Assembly: GCA_947462335.1 (NCBI GenBank) | Contig: OX381713.1 | Coordinates: 22,002,381 to 22,066,380, forward strand | DNA length: 64,000 nucleotides | Origin: Harmothoe impar | Taxonomy: Eukaryota; Annelida; Polychaeta; Phyllodocida; Polynoidae | Direction: 5' to 3' | Part shown: positions 58,468 to 64,000 of the stretch, in pieces | How positions within the stretch are numbered: the first letter of the stretch is position 1 | How the letters are laid out: each line of letters begins with the position of its first letter | Notes under the pieces: generated by a model | What the model saw: the letters and a program-made list of their open reading frames with translations, nothing else | Told to the model about the DNA's origin: nothing | Database searches by the model: none | Position numbers and translations under genes: made by a program

Positions 58468-61400
58468 ATGGCAGACGACGAAAAACTAAAGGAAATTATA
58501 CAAAAAGAAGACGATGTCGGTGATATCACATTCTTCCCTCCGCTGTACCAACAAAGATACTGCCTGGCTGTTGAGTTTTTGGAAAAGAGGGGTATTAGGA
58601 GTGTGAGTAAAATGAGACACTTCTTTGGCATGAGCGATAATAGGCCTACCAAGACTAGAGTTAGAATGTGTAGGGATGCTTGTGCAACCAACATGGCCAA
58701 GTAGAGTGACCAATGGACCCTACGACGGATCGTCGTCATAGGGGGAACCTAAGCCTAAGGGAGTGATCATTTAACAGGGAGGGGGGGGATGGTGGGTTTG
58801 GGGGGGGGGGGCAAAAAAATTTGGACCCCTTGACCGGGGGGGGGGCAAAACAATTTGGACCCCTTGACCGGGGGGGGGGGGATATCTAACCTGCTTTGAG
58901 CCAAAAAGCCCGCGCATTACTATGCTTCTAAGGGCCCGCGTGCGAGCCGATTCTCGACCCTAAGCGGAAACCCACCACCCCCCCTGTTGTTAAAAAATGA
59001 TCACTCCCTAACGCTAACACCAACACAAACCCTAACCCTATAGCGCGAAATCTCACTCCCCCCCCTTGACCGGGGGGGGGGGGGGAGTAAAAAATTAAGA
59101 CCCCTCTTGGGGGAGGGGGGGGGGCAAAAAATTTCACCCAAAAGCCTGCGTGTTACTATGCTACAAAGGGGCGCGATTTTCGGCCTGCCGGGGGGGGGGT
59201 GAAAAAAATGTGCGGTGATCCACTGCCGCGAATGTGGTCGTGCGACAGGCCCTTGCGAGTACACTCGTAAAAATCAAAACTTTTAGATTTCTGCGAATTT
59301 ACTCGGAGCCACACGTCTCTTGCGACGACATTGTCGCAGGCACTCGCAGCAGCAGATCCACTGCTGGAACATTTTCTCCGAATTAAACACCACTTTGCCT
59401 CCCCCAACCAAAGTCAAGTTGCTTTTCACACCATTGGTTATACATTCAGCGATTAACACACATGGTGACTGATTGACAACGACATTTTCCCTTACATTCC
59501 CCTGGGCTTAATATACTGTTTTCTGGGTTGATATTACACAAGGAGCATCCCTCATCTTTGTAAGTGAGACTGTATAGGGCTGTGTCTCACGACCTTGGGA
59601 CAATGTTTTTGTCTCTGATCGGGTGCCGTCTCTGACCGGGTGCCATCTCTGACCGGCTGCCGTCTCTGACCAGGTGTCAGAAAAAGGTGTTTTAAAAAGA
59701 ATTATACTCATATATATAAGGATTTGGAAAAACGTTATGGCGGTTATTATATAATCATAGTTATAGGGTAGGTTCACCACTTTCAACCGGTCTGATCCAT
59801 GCTTTTTCATGAGCTACCTTTCAGGTCTAATTGCTCCTAGAGTATTTTGTGCATATCCTTCAGGATTGGACCAATCTTTAGGTATTGCTCTGGAGAATAA
59901 CATTCATGATGTCTTACAAAGCCTCATATCAGTTTGTAGTATTTAATTCCATGATTTATCAGAGTATTCAGAATTGCCCCATTTCACCCTAAGTCAGCCA
60001 AAATGCACCTTGAGTCAGCCATATTACAACCACCAGAAATATGTGGAATAAACCAGTAATTTCCAGATTTTCATCAAGGGATTGGCTGACATGAATGCAT
60101 CAATATATTACAACTAACAATAGAGAAAAAAACGATTTATTGAATATGGAATAATCAAGACAAAGTCAGTACTGTACCTCAGGTGAATACAACTGCATTA
60201 TCAGCTATCAATACAAGCAAATATTACTTGTATGAGCAACGAGGACTAAATATAACATTATAGACATGCAGTATAGAGTTCTTTTCAATATATCAGGGGA
60301 TCTGCCCTCTCACCCCCTTTCCCCCCCTCTTTCTGCATTTCAGCCTTGCCCTCTATACACTACACAAGTAGTCCTGCTATCCTTAACCCTCTAGTAGAAG
60401 AGAGTATTCTGGGAGGAGGAAGTATTCACAAGGGTAGGGGGAGAGTTCTTAGACAAAAATTCAGGGTGACAGAATTCCAGGGGGGATTCCAGAGAAGAAA
60501 ATTGCATGGTTGGCTTAGGGTATGAGGTGGCTGACTTAGGGTGAATTCATGGCTGACTTAAGGTGAAATGGGTACACCTTACGAAATCAGTCCTAAATAT
60601 AATTTAGGAAATTAATTTTGCTCAATAAAGTCATGATCTGTGTAATTTAGATACATATCCAGACAACAAAAGTGATAAACTCTGTGTATGAAAGGGACAA
60701 ATACTTCAAATCAACTACCAAAGAGTAAGAACAGTGGAGAGATTTTCATTCTCTGTTTGTCAAACCAGGTCAAACAGATGTACTTCTGACAGATTCTACA
60801 GTGTGAAAAAGAGTGATGATGAGGATGCAATGTGCAGTATATATTTGGAAAACACTTCAATTCTTAAATCAGTGGGAGTTTATTGTCACCAGATGCATAC
60901 TGAACTTGTTCTTTCATGTCAAAAGTGGTTGACTCAAGGTATGAGTTTGACTTAGGGTGAACCTACCCTAATTAGGGGTCGTCCATAAATGATGTCACGC
61001 CTCAGGGGGTAAGGGGGGGGTCAGAAATTTGTGACAAAGCGTGACAAGGGGGGGAGGGGGGGTTGGCATGTGCATGATGTCACATTTTGAAAAAAAAAGT
61101 TTACACTTTCATGTCTGTAACATGTGAACTTCACTGATCTTCCATACTATTTATACCACAGCTGTCTCAAATATCTAAGGTTCTATCTACCCAATTCAAT
61201 TAACAGGAACAGGAAATATGATTTGATTGAAATAGAAATGTGTTCCATGTTACTGTGGGGAGAGGGAGGGACAACAGCTTATTGGTTCATTACTCCAAAG
61301 AAAGCATTATACCTCCAGTGCCATTTACAAAGGCGAGGTCCCATCACTAAAGCAAGAATTTTGTCTGTCAGAAGGATACTAGATGACAGTCAACTAAAAG

Positions 61401-63927
61401 CAAATGATGTGAATCTGGTATCATCAATTAAGGACTGGGCAAGCAACCCCTATAAATATTGTGCCATCATGATAATGTGCTCGAGTGTTCTTCAGTTTGG
61501 CTGTGGTGATACCCCCGGGCCCTCTTTTAAGAGAAGCGATTATTTAAGGTCCTGTTTTGGCACTTACTAAAGATTTGGGGACTATCATACTTCCGGTGCT
61601 TATAAAACATCAGCGCTCTATTAATAGCAGGCAGATGATCGTGATGGTACGGTATAAGCCACACTTCAGTGGTCTAATTATGACTACCAAGTTATTTATT
61701 ATTGACCTATACTTATATGTACCTCTCATATAAGCTGCGGCCTGACTTTGAACAAATTCTATAAGCCACAGATGGCTTATTCACAAGGTTTAATGATACA
61801 TGAAAACATAAAACCTTGTTATAGGCCTTGGCTCAGACACGAGTTATATCGCCAGTGCGGCTTATAGGATCGACACAGAGCCGGGATGAGCTTATGCGCA
61901 AGTTTTTGCTATTATAGGATACAGTACAATAGTCACCATAATCAGATTGGCAGTGCGGCCTATAGGGCCTAGTCGGGACTGGAGCTGGTTGCGGCGGGCA
62001 GCACTGATAAGAGCTGATAAGACTGTTACTAGCCTGTCCCCTGTTTGTCCCCTAATTGTACCCATAGTGGGATGTCTTTATCAGTGGGTTTTACCGCAAC
62101 CAGCGAAATATAAAATGGCGGACACACAGGGTATAGCTCCAGATTCCTATAGGATCGCCCTAAAGTCGGGGTGCAGCTTATACGCGAGTTAGGCTTTGCA
62201 AGGTTTTAGGCGATTCTTTTTTTTTGGAGGGGGGCATTTCTCAAAATCCGATAGTGGGTGTTGAGATCATTTTTGGTTAATTGGTTGGAAAAATTGTGGT
62301 TTAGTTATTAATGACTCCACCCTTGTTTGTTGATATTTTTGTGTTTTTTTCCTCATGGGACCGGGTACGTGTTTTCATTTACGATCGAAGGGGGGGGGGG
62401 TAGCTGCTTGCGTGACGTCACGCCTGGAGGGGGGGTCAAGCAAAACGTGACAAAGCGTGACATGGGGGGAGGGGGGGTAAAAAAAGAGCCAAAAAAGCGT
62501 GACATCATTTATGGACGGCCCCTATGTTACACTTGGGTTATCATACTATTCATAGGCCTATAAGGCTTGGCGGGGGGGAGGGGGGTAGCTGCTTGTGTGA
62601 CGTCACGCCTATAGGGGGGGTTAAGCAAAACGTGACAAAACGTGACATGGGGGGGAGGGGGGGTCAAAAAAGGGCCAAAAAAGCGTGACATCATTTATGG
62701 ACGGCCCCTTATAATTAGCCTCCTGCTGCTAGTATTTTGACCTTATCAAGCCAAGCCGGTCAGAGACGGCACCCGGTCAGAGACGGCACCTGGTCAGAGA
62801 CGGCACCCGGTCAGAGACAAAAACATTGTCCCAAGGTCGTGAGACACAGCCATAGAGGAGGAACGGAACACAGGCACGGTCTACAGCCTACCAACCAGCA
62901 GGACTGATATGTATAGAATGTACTAGAGCGCTTGAAGCAAAACCAGTGCAAAAAACGAGGGCAATGTGTAATTTAGGGTTATAATATGGGTCAAGTTAAA
63001 TTCATGTAGTACAATAAAGATTGATTGTGTGATTAGCATCACATGTGATCACAGAGGTTGTGCATGAGCTTTGGAATGTACTGGGGGTGACCAATTCCAA
63101 GATCGCTGATTCAGTAAGGAGTCTGTTCTTGAATGCTTTCAGGTTGTTGACTTTGGCTGTGCCGAATGTAAACTGATGCCAATGGTCCGACGGATACCAT
63201 GCATAGAGGAAATGGTCGGGGTGGACATCGACCAAGAGTTACTAAAGACTCGTAATTATATCCTGAAACCGCTTCTGGGAGATTATCTTAGTCCCCGCGA
63301 GAAACCTCTAAGGTATAATTAATACTGCTTCATTTATTGAGTAATACCTATAAACTTGTTATCTCTTCTCCAATTTGACAAGGATTTGATACAGAACTGA
63401 TGGTAAAAAGGAAATGTTTAATATTGATTTCAAAAACAATATAAGCAAGCATACAGATACTGGCACATGTACCGTAAATTCTCGTGTATAAGCCAAACTC
63501 TCGTATAAGTCGCACCTTGACGTTGGGACAATTCTATAAGCCGCAACAATTCTATAAGCTGCACAGGGTGTCTGATTACGACGACTTTAGTGATGTACTA
63601 TACTAGCAAAAACCCTCGTATAAGCCGTATCTATACTGTGGATTAATCCTATTAGTCTAACTGACTAGTCCTGACTCTCGTACAACTTACAAGCTGCAGC
63701 TTTCACGTAAGAATTTACGGTATATATCTCCGTATGGAAACATGTTTTACTGAAATGCCAGTACTTTCTAAGTAACTGTTTACGTTTGTGTGATACTGAT
63801 ATCATTTGAAACGGCCACCAATAGTTCCGACCTTTCCTTCTTATAACAGAATCCGATTATTTGAAGGAAGCGTCAGTAAATATGATTCGCGACTGGATAG
63901 CATCCAAGCAGTGACGATGGTTGAAGT
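58468..63927 (+). CDS. HENMT1: Small RNA 2'-O-methyltransferase, first three coding exons (3' end beyond window)
   Basis: Exons 58468-58602, 63143-63312 and 63850-63927 join in frame through GT-AG sites (phases 0 and 2) and give the N-terminal ~127 residues. The enzyme methylates the 2'-OH of 3' ends of piRNAs. Visible features: FFPPLYQQRY (residues about 19-28), the family's N-terminal signature; VVDFGCAECKL, the SAM-binding motif I (about 46-56); EEMVGVDIDQELL, the acidic ribose-binding strand; LLGDYLSPREKPLRIRLFEGSVSKYDSRL; then MVEV, leading to the metal-binding E-x2-E-H segment expected in the next exon outside the window. The ATG at 58468 (MADDEK) is preferred; the open frame extends to an ATG at 58249 that adds 73 residues unlike the family. 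Intron 1 (4.5 kb) is packed with repeats. The gene is head-to-head with PIP5KL1. Confidence 0.9.
58759..59008. mobile_element. Tourist-like MITE, family B, in HENMT1 intron 1
   Basis: GGGAGTGATCATTTAACAGG...gttaaaaaatgatcactccc with TAA flanks (58756-58758, 59009-59011). A further block of the same G/C-rich material (59055-59210) adjoins it without clear ends. Confidence 0.75.
59764..60972. mobile_element. Family F element (GGGTAGGTTCACC termini), 1.2 kb
   Basis: TAGGGTAGGTTCACC at the left and GGTGAACCTACCCTA at the right, TA at both ends. Subterminal copies of 'gacttagggtgaa/ttcaccctaagtc' point inward (59987, 60530-60570, 60945). No intact ORF. Confidence 0.65.
60975..62708. mobile_element. 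Family C element, 1.7 kb, with a nested family D element
   Basis: Left GGGGTCGTCCATAAATGATG, right the inverse catttatggacggcccc, TTA on both sides (60972-60974, 62709-62711). A second right-type end at about 62506-62522 shows an internal duplication (62384-62522 and 62570-62708 are near copies). A family D element occupies about 61650-62195. Confidence 0.55.
63472..63722. mobile_element. Family D element in HENMT1 intron 2
   Basis: taccgtaaattctcgtgtataagcc at the left; 'cacgtaagaatttacggta' at the right. Several direct 'ctataagccgca' words inside. Confidence 0.7.
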
Positions 63928-64000
63928 GTGAGTAGCCTAGTACCACTACCTGTACTACCTTACATTGTGATAATGAGCCTGTCTTGTATAAGCGCAGGCT

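Larger units (their letters stand above)
59574..62857. mobile_element. Family E element split by two later insertions
   Basis: Left arm 59574-59683 (ggctgtgtctcacgacc, ttgggacaatgtttttgtctct, then gaccgggtgccgtctct in tandem) and right arm 62757-62857 are inverse complements. Each arm has an 18-bp subrepeat (cagagacggcacccggt). Without the two insertions between them (59764-60972 and 60975-62708) the element would be only about 340 bp. Confidence 0.65.

Noticed and set aside
61124..61570. 148-codon open frame on the + strand
   Set aside because: Lies inside a family C element in HENMT1 intron 1; no transposase or host family recognised. A decayed element ORF is possible but not supported.
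63002..63235. - strand open frame of 77 codons
   Set aside because: It is antisense to HENMT1 exon 2, which has clear family motifs and framed splice sites on the + strand.

Overview
This window is eukaryotic nuclear DNA. It has spliced genes with GT-AG introns, AATAAA poly(A) signals, an APE-type non-LTR retrotransposon and a very dense load of short inverted-repeat elements. Gene content (kelch-like BTB genes, HDHD3, PIP5KL1, HENMT1) is that of a bilaterian animal. The G/C and A/T homopolymer runs, 'taggccta' and 'accggta' words and many Tourist-like MITEs resemble marine invertebrate genomes, but the species or phylum cannot be fixed from this sequence.

Layout. (1) 0.3-3.3 kb: a kelch-like BTB gene with an intronless coding region, + strand. 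(2) 7.8-18.7 kb: a 15-exon + strand gene for a 1,001-residue nuclear-type protein with a GATA-like CX2C...CNAC zinc finger and a Gln-rich C-terminal half. All 15 exons join in phase. Its stop codon lies in the first unit of a 40-bp minisatellite that fills the proximal 3'UTR. (3) 19.45-21.0 kb: HDHD3 (HAD-like hydrolase), - strand, coding in one exon, with a possible 5' noncoding exon near 22.4 kb. (4) 21.2-30.8 kb: an intergenic island of nested inverted-repeat elements, including a 574-bp tandem duplication whose copies look identical. (5) 30.8-38.7 kb: a complete LINE on the - strand bounded by a 65-bp direct repeat. It has three open reading frames: an L1-ORF1-like protein with polyQ and a C-terminal NADAR-like domain, a 217-residue SGNH-like protein, and an endonuclease-RT split by a 530-bp MITE at a TA. 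(6) 39.4-41.2 kb: a second kelch-like gene, paralogous to the first. (7) 47.7-57.2 kb: an 11-exon PIP5KL1 (phosphoinositide-kinase-like) gene, - strand, 576 residues, complete. (8) 58.4 kb to the window end: the first three coding exons of HENMT1, the small-RNA 2'-O-methyltransferase of the piRNA pathway, head-to-head with PIP5KL1. Its first intron is swollen by several nested elements.

The genes do not form an operon or an evident pathway. The links visible here are the kelch paralogue pair, the divergent PIP5KL1/HENMT1 promoter interval (now holding a MITE), and the coincidence that a piRNA-pathway gene sits in repeat-rich DNA next to a near-intact LINE. Several MITE families share 3-bp TTA/TAA target duplications and GG-starting termini, which points to PIF/Harbinger-type mobilisation.
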